NCBI RefSeq assembly: GCF_014932895.1 | Contig: NZ_JACYOF010000004.1 | Location: 1-64,000, forward strand | Direction of reading: 5' to 3' | DNA length: 64,000 bases | DNA from: Bacillus thuringiensis | GTDB lineage: Bacteria; Bacillota; Bacilli; Bacillales; Bacillaceae_G | Part shown: positions 1-8,336 of the stretch, in pieces | Layout of the letters: every line of letters starts with the position of its first letter | How positions within the stretch are numbered: position 1 is the stretch's first letter | Made by a program: the position numbers and the translations under genes | Notes under the pieces: generated by a model | Seen by the model: the letters and a program-made list of their open reading frames with translations, nothing else | Told to the model about the DNA's origin: nothing | Databases searched by the model: none

Positions 1-240
1 CAATTGCTAGTTATTTTTTCATAAAAGATAATAATATTGAAGAAGAGATAGCTCGTAATATTTATTCACAAACAAAAATGATGCTGAACAAGCAAAACTA
101 TAGATCGTTTACCTTTAATCGAATCTGAACATGCTCATGTTTTACCAACAGAAAATCGATTTTGGCAAAAAACTTTAGTAAATTGGATTGGGGTTTTTGG
201 CATGTTTTCAAATTTTTATATAATTATTTTGATCATATAA
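1..240 (+). pseudogene. 3' end of an unidentified gene, apparently frameshifted
   Basis: Two coding-like stretches follow each other in different frames. The first (from base 3) reads IASYFFIKDNNIEEEIARN and stops at 126-128. The second (from about base 91) reads IDRLPLIESEHAHVLPTEN, goes on to a hydrophobic tail and stops at 238-240. Acidic and charged residues followed by a W-rich membrane-like end look like one protein broken by a frameshift near base 95. The gene starts outside the window and I do not recognise the family. Confidence 0.4.
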
Positions 241-383
241 AGAGATTAAATTTAAGTTTCTTTATTGGTTGTATATTATTTTTAAATATGTAAGATTTTA
301 CATGCGTTTTATGCTTTTACTAATTATGTAAGTAGGCTATACTAAAATACATACATTTTATTATTGGAGAGAAGTAAAACGAC

Positions 384-533
384 ATGGAATTAGCGAAATT
401 GGAAAAAGTAATTGAAATAAAAAAAGAAGAACTATTATATTTAGTATCAGATTATGGAATTCAACATGAAAAAGTACTGGCATTAAGTCAAGAAATAGAC
501 AAATTGATCAATTACTTTATGTTTTTAAAATAA
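384..533 (+). CDS. Spo0E-like aspartyl-phosphatase family small protein
   Basis: A 49-residue protein starting at ATG 384 with GGAGAG 12 bases upstream. The C-terminal half holds the Spo0E family signature, a serine-glutamine then E-I-D-x-L-I (LSQEIDKLINYF), preceded by an amphipathic helix rich in Lys and Glu. Members of this family dephosphorylate Spo0A~P and so delay sporulation; whether this paralogue does so is inferred. It stands alone and is closed by a strong terminator immediately downstream. Confidence 0.8.
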   Translation: MELAKLEKVIEIKKEELLYLVSDYGIQHEKVLALSQEIDKLINYFMFLK

Positions 534-534
534 A

Positions 535-578
535 AAGAACTATGACTTCATTTGAAACTGTTATAGTTCTTTTTTTTT
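535..578 (+). terminator. Rho-independent terminator after the Spo0E-like gene
   Basis: Inverted repeat AAGAACTATgAC / GTtATAGTTCTT followed by a run of nine T residues. Confidence 0.85.
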
Positions 579-741
579 ATTCATTTAAAATGATGGTTAT
601 TTACTGATTAAATTTATATAAATGTACTCGTATATAGTGTCAAATTTTTTACAGAATGATCAAGCTGCTAGTCGAATATAAGGTCTTTTGGGTATAATAA
701 TAAAGGAATTATTAATTGTATCGGTTAGGAGCGCAGCAAAT

Positions 742-2142
742 ATGAAAACAGTTGTTGTTATCGGTGGAGGTATAACTGGACTTTCTACTATGTTTTATTT
801 AGAAAAATTAAAAAAGGATTATAATTTTGATTTAAATTTAATCCTTGTAGAGAAAGAAGAGTATTTAGGTGGTAAAATCCATAGTGTAGAAGAAAAGGAT
901 TTTATTATGGAATCAGGAGCAGATTCTATCGTTGCTCGTAATGAATATGTTATGCCGCTTGTAAAAGATTTAAATTTAGAGGAAGAAATGGTATATAACG
1001 AAACGGGTATTTCTTATATATATTCTGATAACATTTTACATCCAATTCCTTCTGACACTATATTTGGGATACCGATGAGTGTCGAGTCGTTGTTTAGCAG
1101 TACGCTAGTCTCAACGAAAGGGAAAATTGCTGCTTTAAAAGATTTCATAACGAAAAATAAAGAGTTTACGAAAGATACATCACTTGCTCTATTTTTAGAA
1201 AGTTTTTTAGGGAAAGAGTTAGTGGAAAGACAAATTGCACCTGTACTTTCAGGTGTATATTCTGGTAAATTGAATGAACTTACTATGGCATCTACATTAC
1301 CGTATTTACTGGAGTATAAAAATAAATATGGAAGTATTATTAAAGGTTTTGAAGAGAATAAAAAACAATTTCAATCGGCAGGAAATAAAAAATTTGTATC
1401 ATTTAAAAGTGGACTATCTACGATTATTAATCGCTTAGAAGAAGTACTGACGGAGACGGTCGTAAAAAAAGGTGCTGTAACAACGGCTATAAGTAAACAA
1501 GGGGATCAATATGAGATTTCTTTTGCAAATCATGAGTCAATCCAAGCTGATTATGTTGTATTAGCAGCTCCGCATGATATCGCACAAACTTTATTACAGT
1601 CTAATGAGTTAAATGAGCATTTTAATAAATTTAAAAATTCATCGCTGATTAGTATTTATTTAGGTTTTGACATACTAGATGAACAATTACCGGCAGACGG
1701 TACAGGGTTTATCGTAACAGAAGACAGTGATTTACATTGTGATGCTTGTACATGGACAAGCCGTAAATGGAAGCATACATCGGGTAAACAAAGGTTATTA
1801 GTAAGAATGTTTTATAAGAGCACGAATCCAGTGTATGAAACGATTAAAAATTATACTGAAGAAGAATTAGTACGAGTAGCTTTATATGATATTGAAAAGA
1901 GTCTCGGAATTAAAGGTGAACCAGAAGTAGTTGAAGTTACAAATTGGAAAGATTTAATGCCGAAATATCATCTAGAACATAATCAAGCGGTTCAAGCATT
2001 ACAAGAAAAAATGACGGCTCTTTATCCGAATGTGTATTTAGCTGGTGCTTCATATTACGGTGTTGGAATTGGTGCGTGTATTGGAAACGGCAAGAGTATT
2101 GCAAATGAAATAATTGCGACATTAAATGCACCATCGAAATAA
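742..2142 (+). CDS. hemY: Protoporphyrinogen/coproporphyrinogen III oxidase (HemY family)
   Basis: A 466-residue FAD flavoprotein of heme synthesis; Gram-positive HemY enzymes oxidise coproporphyrinogen III to coproporphyrin III. The N-terminus has the Rossmann dinucleotide-binding motif VVVIGGGITGLS (residues 4-15), then the acidic strand end LVEKEEYLGGK, and the C-terminus has the second FAD-contact region YYGVGIGACIGNGKSIA. Length is normal for the family. I chose ATG 742 rather than an upstream in-frame codon at 688 because TAGGAG lies about 10 bases before it and the flavin-binding strand begins at residue 3. No other heme gene is nearby, so this is probably a stand-alone paralogue. Confidence 0.9.
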   Translation: MKTVVVIGGGITGLSTMFYLEKLKKDYNFDLNLILVEKEEYLGGKIHSVEEKDFIMESGADSIVARNEYVMPLVKDLNLEEEMVYNETGISYIYSDNILHPIPSDTIFGIPMSVESLFSSTLVSTKGKIAALKDFITKNKEFTKDTSLALFLESFLGKELVERQIAPVLSGVYSGKLNELTMASTLPYLLEYKNKYGSIIKGFEENKKQFQSAGNKKFVSFKSGLSTIINRLEEVLTETVVKKGAVTTAISKQGDQYEISFANHESIQADYVVLAAPHDIAQTLLQSNELNEHFNKFKNSSLISIYLGFDILDEQLPADGTGFIVTEDSDLHCDACTWTSRKWKHTSGKQRLLVRMFYKSTNPVYETIKNYTEEELVRVALYDIEKSLGIKGEPEVVEVTNWKDLMPKYHLEHNQAVQALQEKMTALYPNVYLAGASYYGVGIGACIGNGKSIANEIIATLNAPSK

Positions 2143-2162
2143 TGTAGAATACATATAAGAAA

Positions 2163-2200
2163 TAAAATGTCCCTCCAACATAATGGAGGGACATTTTATT
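2163..2200. terminator. Bidirectional terminator
   Basis: Arms AAAATGTCCCTCC / GGAGGGACATTTT with A-rich and T-rich flanks between convergent hemY and the minus-strand membrane protein gene. Confidence 0.85.
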
Positions 2201-2205
2201 TCTAT

Positions 2206-2754
2206 TTATTTCACTTGAATTGCAACTTTTTTATGTGTGTTAGTATTCTGTTTAATTGTTAATGTTATTTTTCCAGACTCTTTAAATGAATATGGTGAGA
2301 GTTGATATAGCTCTTTTATATTATGTTTTTCTTTTAATTTATTTGTAGGTATTAATACTACATTTGGCTTCCATGTTTTCTGTTTACCTGAAGGGTACTC
2401 TACTAATATTTCTGGATCTTTCAACTGTAGTGCTTCCCAAGAGACTAAATTCAGTTGTACTTCCACATCTTTTTTTAGTAATTCTTCTGAGAAATAACCG
2501 AATTCGCCAACATTACCGAAAACAGTGTAGTTTTTATTTTGTAATTTAATATCTAAATAACTAGGTTGATATGTTGCTGCATGGTAGATTCCGTACGAAA
2601 GTGAAAGTGTGGCAGCGATTAAAATACCGATTGAGAATGTTTTAAAGCTATTTCCTTTAAAGCTAGTCATCATGAATGAGTTTGGTGTGAATTTTTTTGC
2701 GAATAAAAAAATAAGCAAAATGAGTAAGAGTGCTAAGCCGAAGAAAATATACAT
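2206..2754 (-). CDS. Membrane-anchored hypothetical protein
   Basis: A 182-residue protein with two hydrophobic segments near the N-terminus (about residues 2-19 and 38-57) followed by about 120 residues of polar, beta-rich sequence that is probably extracytoplasmic. I chose ATG 2754 because GAGGTG sits 5 bases upstream; the longer reading frame begins at a TTG inside that region. I do not recognise a family and see no catalytic motif. It is monocistronic and convergent with hemY. Confidence 0.7.
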   Translation of the reverse strand: MYIFFGLALLLILLIFLFAKKFTPNSFMMTSFKGNSFKTFSIGILIAATLSLSYGIYHAATYQPSYLDIKLQNKNYTVFGNVGEFGYFSEELLKKDVEVQLNLVSWEALQLKDPEILVEYPSGKQKTWKPNVVLIPTNKLKEKHNIKELYQLSPYSFKESGKITLTIKQNTNTHKKVAIQVK

Positions 2755-3184
2755 ATTGCACCTCAGCAATAGAATTTTATATTTCTGTATTTTAACATAA
2801 ATGTATGAATTAGGGTTTTCCTTTAGAAAGGGGAATTTTTACTCTTGGATATTATGTTTGCCTTTCAGTTTGCATTAAATGAATCGAGAGAACAAATAGG
2901 AGAGAAGTGGGATCGCGTATAGAAGGATATCATTTTATTAATGAGTTAGATATACTTCTAAGAGAACCTCTTTACAGTTCTTAATGATTTGAAATTCAAT
3001 TTATAGAAATTATAGCACGACGTATTATTAGTAATTAAAAAGCAAGAAGGTATACAATTAGTTTACATAGAATAAAGAGGATAAGCGTCGTTAGAAATGT
3101 TTGATTTATGGAACATTGAGGACTTTCCTAATTATAAATATCTTTTCTGCTATAATGAATAAGTAGAGAGAAAGGAGTGATCCT
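2755..3184. other. Intergenic region with faint coding-like remnants
   Basis: Short open stretches such as MFAFQFALNESREQIGEKW (plus strand, from about 2854) and EGYHFINELDILLREPLY (from about 2921) suggest a decayed gene but are too short and broken to name. The last 30 bases hold the RBS of the acetyltransferase gene. Confidence 0.35.
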
Positions 3185-3736
3185 ATGGCATTTCCTATAT
3201 TAGAAACAGAACGCTTGCGTTTAGTTGAAATAGAACAATCTTATTGTCAAAAAATATATGAAATCTTTTCATTGGATGAGGTAACATGTTATTATGGCAT
3301 GAATTCTTTTACTGAGTTTGGACAAGCTTCACGTATGATCGAATCTTTTTCAAAAAATTACTTTGAGAAAAAGGCAATACGATGGGGGATTGTATTAAAA
3401 GAAAGAAATACCTTAATAGGTACAATTGGATTAAATAATTTACAACTATGGAGTAAACGATCTGAGATTGGATATGACTTACATCCGCGTTATTGGAGAA
3501 ATGGTTATGCGTCTGAAGCAGCTCGAGAAATTATTCATTATGGATTTCAAGATTTAGGTTTATTTAGAATTGGAGCTATTACATATCCTGAAAACGTTAC
3601 TTCTTGTAAAATGTTATCTAAGATAGGTTTTCAAAAGGAAGGCTTGTTACGCGGCTATATTCATCAAGGAAATAAGCAACACGATGCATTATTGTATTCT
3701 ATAGTGCGAACAGATGTAGAGGATCTAAATTTATAA
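3185..3736 (+). CDS. GNAT family N-acetyltransferase, RimJ/RimL type
   Basis: A 183-residue protein with the RimJ/RimL layout: an N-terminal PILETERLRLVEI strand, the acetyl-CoA loop in HPRYWRNGYASEAAREII (residues about 99-116, R/Q-x-x-G-x-A form) and the asparagine-containing motif B PENVTSCKMLSKIGF. Such enzymes acetylate the N-terminus of ribosomal proteins or small amines; the substrate here is unknown. AAAGGAGTG lies 8 bases before ATG 3185. It is monocistronic and convergent with the YdjO-like gene. Confidence 0.85.
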   Translation: MAFPILETERLRLVEIEQSYCQKIYEIFSLDEVTCYYGMNSFTEFGQASRMIESFSKNYFEKKAIRWGIVLKERNTLIGTIGLNNLQLWSKRSEIGYDLHPRYWRNGYASEAAREIIHYGFQDLGLFRIGAITYPENVTSCKMLSKIGFQKEGLLRGYIHQGNKQHDALLYSIVRTDVEDLNL

Positions 3737-3766
3737 TAAAAAACCCCTCTTATTAAAAGAGGGGGT
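3737..3766 (-). terminator. Terminator of the YdjO-like gene
   Basis: Arms ACCCCTCTT / AAGAGGGGGT; read on the minus strand the stem is followed by TTTTTTAT. Confidence 0.75.
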
Positions 3767-3775
3767 AAGTAAAAA

Positions 3776-3961
3776 TTAACCTAATTTAGGTAATAAACGT
3801 TCTCCGCTTTTCATGCTACTTTTACATAAAGGGCATTTAGGCTCTTCTTCAAATGAAAAGTTCTTTCTCATCCATCCTAAACAATCCTCTGATTCACATT
3901 CCCAGACAGGGGTTTGTTCTGGTGGTACTTCTGCTACATCGTTCTTTCGATTGCGATACAT
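3776..3961 (-). CDS. YdjO-like cold-inducible zinc-ribbon protein
   Basis: A 61-residue protein with two cysteine pairs, CESEDC (residues 22-27) and CPLC (about 43-46), typical of a small zinc ribbon, and the segment WMRKNFSFEEEPKCPLC seen in the Bacillus YdjO family. The start ATG 3961 has AAAGGAGTGG upstream. It lies just downstream of, and in the same direction as, a cold-shock protein gene, with a terminator hairpin between them, so it is probably a read-through partner of the csp transcript. Cold induction is known for the family and only inferred here. Confidence 0.8.
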   Translation of the reverse strand: MYRNRKNDVAEVPPEQTPVWECESEDCLGWMRKNFSFEEEPKCPLCKSSMKSGERLLPKLG

Positions 3962-4001
3962 GTAACCACTCCTTTTATGTAAAAAATTTTAGTTATATAT
4001 T

Positions 4002-4038
4002 AAAAAGGTTGTTAACCGAGCTGGTAACAACCTTTTTA
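4002..4038. terminator. Bidirectional hairpin between csp and the YdjO-like gene
   Basis: Near-perfect arms AAAAAGGTTGTTA / TAACAACCTTTTT. On the minus strand it ends the csp transcript, possibly with partial read-through. Confidence 0.8.
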
Positions 4039-4047
4039 TTGTTTAAA

Positions 4048-4251
4048 TTATAGCTTTACAACGTTTTTAGCTTGAGGTCCACGGTTACCGTCTTCAACTT
4101 CGAAGCTAACTTCTTGACCTTCGTCAAGAGATTTGAAGCCGTCGCCAGTGATAGCTGAGAAGTGAACGAATACGTCGTTACCGTCTGCAACTTCGATGAA
4201 ACCGAAACCTTTTTCGCTGTTAAACCATTTTACTTTACCTGTTAATGTCAT
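4048..4251 (-). CDS. Cold-shock protein (CspA/CspB family RNA chaperone)
   Basis: A 67-residue single cold-shock domain. RNP1 KGFGFIEV (residues 14-21) and RNP2 DVFVHFSAI (about 26-34) are intact, with the conserved start GKVKWFN and end [10 protein letters not shown]. Csp proteins bind single-stranded RNA and melt structure at low temperature. AGGAGGC lies 7 bases upstream of ATG 4251. The codons are more GC-rich than in neighbouring genes, as expected for a highly expressed gene. A long untranslated leader precedes it, the usual arrangement for csp mRNAs. The group has several csp paralogues and I cannot say which this is. Confidence 0.95.
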   Translation of the reverse strand: MTLTGKVKWFNSEKGFGFIEVADGNDVFVHFSAITGDGFKSLDEGQEVSFEVEDGNRGPQAKNVVKL

Positions 4252-4415
4252 GGTAATGCCTCCTAAAATTTAAAAAGATTACAATATGATCGGCCTTATT
4301 TGATTGAAAATAAAAGTTCACATATTATCAAAAACCCATAAGGAGTACAAAATGTTCCTGATTGATACTTGATAATATGCAAAGAAAATATAGTGTTAAA
4401 TTGACCTTAATTACT
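4252..4415 (-). promoter_or_regulatory. Long 5' leader of the csp mRNA
   Basis: About 155-160 untranslated bases separate the predicted start point from the csp start codon. csp genes typically have such thermosensing leaders; the structure was not computed. Confidence 0.55.
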
Positions 4416-4444
4416 ATCTTACAACAAATGGTGTGAAATAGCAA
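4416..4444 (-). promoter_or_regulatory. Sigma-A type promoter of csp
   Basis: On the minus strand TTGCTA, a 17-base spacer and TAAGAT. The start point would be near 4409. Confidence 0.6.
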
Positions 4445-4651
4445 GTGTTGGAAAAATAAAGAAAAAATAGGGTGATTTATAGCAAAAGGCACAAAGACAT
4501 CTCTTTTATTTATATATTATTCCTAATTTGGATTTATGCTAAAAATTGATGTAAGAAAGGATGTAGAGCAAATATTAATAATGTATTCTTTGTGGTAAAA
4601 TATGGCTTATCTATTGATAGTAATTAAATATTATAAAAGGAGGAGAGAGAG

Positions 4652-5548
4652 TTGAAAAATGATTCATTTAATATAATTGAGGCAGCAAAAATAGGGAAGA
4701 GAAAAGTACACCCAATTTTTGCTGTAATATTAGCTATTATATTTTTGACTTTAGGCGAACTTTTTATGTTGTTTATGCTATTTTTACCGAAAGCTGAAAC
4801 GACATTCATGAAAGGGATTTATGATAATGTTAGAATGCTGTTAACATTTGGAGGAGCTATATTCATTTTATTTATATGGGTTCGTTTTGTAGAAAAAAGA
4901 CCTTTTTCGTCCATTGGTTTTTGGAAAGAGCAATGGATGAGAAAGTATTTGAAAGGTGCGTTAATAGGGTTTGTATTTATTTCAATACCAGTTATTCTAC
5001 TACTATTAATGGGAAGTGTAAAATTACAAGTACAACATATTACCTCAACAGTGATAGTAGGAATAGTAGGATCTTTAGTCGCATTTTTAATACAAGGGGC
5101 AACGGAAGAAATTATTGTACGAGGTTGGTTATTCCCGGTTCTTTCTGTTAGAAGTCGTATATGGGTTGGAATAATCGTTACTTCTTTTTTATTTGGGTTT
5201 CTTCATCTGCTAAATCCAGGAATTACCATATTATCTATATCGAATATAATATTAGTTGGTGTTTTCGCAGCTTTATACGTATTGAAAGAAGATGGCCTGT
5301 GGGGAATATGTGCATGGCACTCAATTTGGAACTGGGCTCAATATAATGTATATGGTTTTGCAGTTAGTGGTACAACTGTATATTCCACTCCAATCTTTAA
5401 GCCTATAACAAACGGACCAGAAATATTGCATGGAGGCTCGTTCGGAATTGAGGGCAGTATAATTACAACAATAATGCTTTCTGTCGCTTCAATTGTTTTA
5501 TGGAAACAGTTATGGGGGGGAAAAGCGAAACAACGAAATTTTAGTTAA
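4652..5548 (+). CDS. CPBP family intramembrane metalloprotease
   Basis: A 298-residue polytopic membrane protein with about seven hydrophobic segments. It carries the CPBP/Abi signatures: EE at residues 152-153 with Arg157 (TEEIIVRGW), the FGFLHLLNPG histidine helix and the WHSIWNWAQ motif near the C-terminus. Members are related to CAAX prenyl proteases and some protect against bacteriocins; the substrate is unknown. It starts at TTG 4652 behind AAAGGAGGAG. The stop codon overlaps an in-frame ATG of the next gene (TAATG), so translation may be coupled to the kinase gene. Confidence 0.85.
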   Translation: MKNDSFNIIEAAKIGKRKVHPIFAVILAIIFLTLGELFMLFMLFLPKAETTFMKGIYDNVRMLLTFGGAIFILFIWVRFVEKRPFSSIGFWKEQWMRKYLKGALIGFVFISIPVILLLLMGSVKLQVQHITSTVIVGIVGSLVAFLIQGATEEIIVRGWLFPVLSVRSRIWVGIIVTSFLFGFLHLLNPGITILSISNIILVGVFAALYVLKEDGLWGICAWHSIWNWAQYNVYGFAVSGTTVYSTPIFKPITNGPEILHGGSFGIEGSIITTIMLSVASIVLWKQLWGGKAKQRNFS

Positions 5549-5565
5549 TGAAAGTGGGAGAAGCT

Positions 5566-6207
5566 ATGGGGATTATAGCGTTTGAGGGAGCGAGCGCTGT
5601 TGGTAAGAGTACAACGTGTCGTGAGTTAGAAAAAAATTATGGTGCTTATATTATACCTGAAGTGAATTTTTTATTTGAAAGACCAAAAGATGAACATAGA
5701 ACATGGTATTTTGAAAAACAAATAGAGCGCTGGAATATAGCAGTGCAGAAGTCGAAGCAATATGAATTAGTAATACTTGATGGTGATATATATCAGCCGC
5801 TTAGCTATAATTGGTGTTTCCATTTTGATGTATTTAATCAACCGTTATCTTTAATAGAAAACTTTTATAAAGAAAAGATGATAAATAGGGAAATTGGTTT
5901 TCCAGATCAGTATTTTTATTTATACACGAATGATGAAGAACTTAGAAAACGGAAAGAATCTGATGAGACGAGAAAAAGAAGAAACTTTGAAAAACATTTA
6001 CATATATCAAAACCGTTGCAGCGTTATTATGAAAATTTAAATGTCGTTACAGACGGGTACTGTAAATTGATTGAAGCGAAAAGTATAAAGTCGAATAAAT
6101 TAGAAATTGCGAAAAGTTTAAACAGCTTGAACATGTGTGAAGAAAGACGTTTTGATGTTTCGAGGTTAGATGCTATTACGAATTGGTTAAAAGAAAATCG
6201 TGCATAA
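5566..6207 (+). CDS. P-loop kinase-like ATPase (AAA/thymidylate-kinase-like)
   Basis: A 213-residue protein with Walker A GASAVGKST (residues 8-16), an aspartate-rich Walker B-like strand LVILDGDIYQPL and an Arg/Lys-rich lid region RKRKESDETRKRR. This is the layout of small nucleotide or nucleoside kinases, but the phosphate acceptor cannot be told. I chose ATG 5566 (GGGAG 5 bases upstream) over ATG 5548, which overlaps the previous stop. It forms a two-gene unit with the CPBP protease and ends in a strong terminator. Confidence 0.75.
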   Translation: MGIIAFEGASAVGKSTTCRELEKNYGAYIIPEVNFLFERPKDEHRTWYFEKQIERWNIAVQKSKQYELVILDGDIYQPLSYNWCFHFDVFNQPLSLIENFYKEKMINREIGFPDQYFYLYTNDEELRKRKESDETRKRRNFEKHLHISKPLQRYYENLNVVTDGYCKLIEAKSIKSNKLEIAKSLNSLNMCEERRFDVSRLDAITNWLKENRA

Positions 6208-6210
6208 AAA

Positions 6211-6246
6211 ACAACGAGTGCCTTATACGGTACTCGTTGTTTTTTA
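6211..6246 (+). terminator. Terminator after the kinase gene
   Basis: Arms ACAACGAGTgCC / GGtACTCGTTGT followed by six T residues. Confidence 0.85.
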
Positions 6247-6713
6247 TGCATATTGAATATGTGAGTTTGTATTATATATTGTTTTTTTATTTGTAAGTTT
6301 GCTTTTTCATTTTTCTTAATAGCATTTGTATATTTAGGTAAGAAAAGTTGAATAGGATAAACTGGTAGTATTTATTCATTCATCTCCTTTAAATATTAGG
6401 CTAGCATATATTTTTATAAATTTAAAACGAAATGCTTAGAGATGATTAGCAATTGAAAAAGATATCATTTTTTTGACGGAATAATCTTTCAATTTGCGAA
6501 GAAAAGAAATACAATATAAGGAAATATATATAATTCAGGAAATGGAAAATATGTAATAAATGAACATGTATCTCGCTATTTGCGGGAAATAAGACTCAAG
6601 TTTCAGCTGGGACAAAGAAGTTAGGTGGAGAGTATCTTCCTGTATAACCGAATTGCTTCAAAAAATAATCTGTGTTTCGAATTATAACTTTTGAAGGGGG
6701 AATCAATGTACGT
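6247..6713. other. Intergenic region carrying a diverged repeat
   Basis: No gene was recognised. Bases 6570-6655 resemble a degraded bcr1 element, listed separately. The end of the stretch holds GAAGGGGG before the HAD gene. Confidence 0.5.
6570..6655 (+). repeat. Diverged bcr1-like repeat
   Basis: Shares the block CAAAGAAGTTAGGTGG exactly with the intact bcr1 copy at 47809-47956. Weaker matches lie on both sides in the same order: ATAAGAC, CTCAA, TTCAGC before, and CGAATTG after. About ten bases are missing near the left block. It is probably an old, eroded copy. Confidence 0.45.
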
Positions 6714-7487
6714 ATGAAAAAGGTTATTATTTCAGATCTTGATGGGACTTTATTAAGAAGTGATAAAACAATTTCGGAGAAATCTATTAATATTTTGAGG
6801 GAATGCAAAAATAAAGGAGACGAACTGATTTTTGCTACAGCAAGGCCCCCAAGAGCTATAAATCAGTATATTCCGAATGTGTTAAAGAATGAGATTGTCA
6901 TTTGTTATAACGGAGCTCTGGTTCTTAAAGGTAATGATGTTTTATATGAAATGGAGATTTCTAAAAATACCATTTTAGAAATCATAGAAATAGCAAAAAA
7001 ATATAAGCTTCATCAAATTTGTCTTGAAATAAATGATAAGCTTTACTCAAATTTTGATGTTACTGATTATTTTGGTAATGTACCATGTGAAGTTATGGAT
7101 GTAAGAGAGTTAAACTTTGGAAAAGCCTCTAAAATAATTATTTGTACGAAGGGCTCAATAAATAAGGAGTTCGTTAAAGAATTGCCTATTGAGTGCAATG
7201 CAGTCATTACAGATAACGGGACATTGTGCCAAATCATGCATGCAGAGGTATCAAAATGGAATAGTATTCAACATGTTCTACAGCACCTAAATCGAGACGT
7301 ATCTGAAGTAATTGCATTTGGAGATGACTACAATGATATGGAAATGATAGAGAAGTGTGGAATTGGTGTAGCGATGAGCAATGCTGTTGAGGAATTAAAA
7401 TCAGTCGCTAAATTTATCGCTAAAACCAACGATGAGGATGGAGTTGCTACATTTTTGGAAAGTAATAGTTATTTTTATGTTAAATAG
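6714..7487 (+). CDS. HAD superfamily phosphatase, Cof type
   Basis: A 257-residue Cof-type HAD hydrolase. Motif I is DLDGTLL near residue 6, with the two nucleophile-site aspartates; motif II is FATARPP; motif IV is FGDDYNDMEMI near the C-terminus, with a type IIB cap between. Substrates of this family are usually sugar phosphates or flavin nucleotides. I chose ATG 6714: the upstream GTG 6672 frame would place the RBS inside the coding region. The GAAGGGGG RBS is 13 bases away, rather far, so initiation may be weak. It stands alone. Confidence 0.85.
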   Translation: MKKVIISDLDGTLLRSDKTISEKSINILRECKNKGDELIFATARPPRAINQYIPNVLKNEIVICYNGALVLKGNDVLYEMEISKNTILEIIEIAKKYKLHQICLEINDKLYSNFDVTDYFGNVPCEVMDVRELNFGKASKIIICTKGSINKEFVKELPIECNAVITDNGTLCQIMHAEVSKWNSIQHVLQHLNRDVSEVIAFGDDYNDMEMIEKCGIGVAMSNAVEELKSVAKFIAKTNDEDGVATFLESNSYFYVK

Positions 7488-7590
7488 GATGAAAAAATAA
7501 ATTACGATAAGTTGTGAAGTAAAGAGATGCTACACCTGCTTTTAATAGATAGAAAGTATGAAAAGGGACATGTGGGAGGAAACAAGCGAG

Positions 7591-8196
7591 ATGAAAACAC
7601 TATATAAAATAATTGGTATTATAGCTGGTATGGCAGTAATCGGAGTAGGTTTAACATATGGTATGCTTTATTATTTGAATAATAGTAAACCGGCTGCGAA
7701 AAAGACAACACCAGCAGCTCCTGCAGTAGAAGTGCTAGCTGATAGTAATGTAAAAGCTGAAGATGCAAAGCTTTTAGAAAATGGCAATCATTCATTACCG
7801 AATAGTGGTTTTAATAAAAATTTTAAATGGACAGATGAGAACATACAGACAGCATTACATGAAATGGCACATCAAAAAACGAAAGCAGATCAAAAGTGGG
7901 GCTATATTTTTATCACACAAGAACGTATTGAAAGTTTACTTGAAATTGTAAACAGTAATGATGTTACACAAAAAAGTACATATGTGGATATTTTAGAACG
8001 ATGGAAACAAGGAAAATATGAAAAGGTAGATGCAGATCACAACAAAATTTGGAAGTTGCAAAGCGGAAATTTAGGAGAAGGGAAAGGAGTATTGTCAGAA
8101 GCGGAACAAAAAGAATTAATTAATCAAGTGTTTATGCAAAAAGGTACATATTCAGGTAGTAAATTAATTGCAGGTGGGGGACAGGCTAATAAATAA
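7591..8196 (+). CDS. DUF6241-like membrane-anchored protein
   Basis: About 201 residues: an N-terminal membrane anchor (about residues 5-28), an Ala/Pro/Lys-rich linker (AAKKTTPAAPA) and a C-terminal domain with HEMAHQKTKADQKWG followed by helices. I think this is the family catalogued as DUF6241, common in Bacillus; its function is unknown. The C-terminus is glycine-rich (AGGGQANK). I chose ATG 7591; GGGAGGA lies 11-12 bases upstream. ATG 7570 is a possible alternative. Confidence 0.65.
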   Translation: MKTLYKIIGIIAGMAVIGVGLTYGMLYYLNNSKPAAKKTTPAAPAVEVLADSNVKAEDAKLLENGNHSLPNSGFNKNFKWTDENIQTALHEMAHQKTKADQKWGYIFITQERIESLLEIVNSNDVTQKSTYVDILERWKQGKYEKVDADHNKIWKLQSGNLGEGKGVLSEAEQKELINQVFMQKGTYSGSKLIAGGGQANK

Positions 8197-8212
8197 GATA
8201 CATATTGATTTT

Positions 8213-8250
8213 AAAACACCTTTGTTGTTATAAATACAAAGGTGTTTTTT
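8213..8250 (+). terminator. Terminator
   Basis: Arms AAAACACCTTTGT / ACAAAGGTGTTTT with a T tail. Confidence 0.85.
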
Positions 8251-8336
8251 GTTGAATATCTAGGTTGAATTAAAGAAAAAATGAGTTGATATTCTATAGA
8301 GGAATTTAACTCGTTTTTCTTTTCATACCATTTCTA

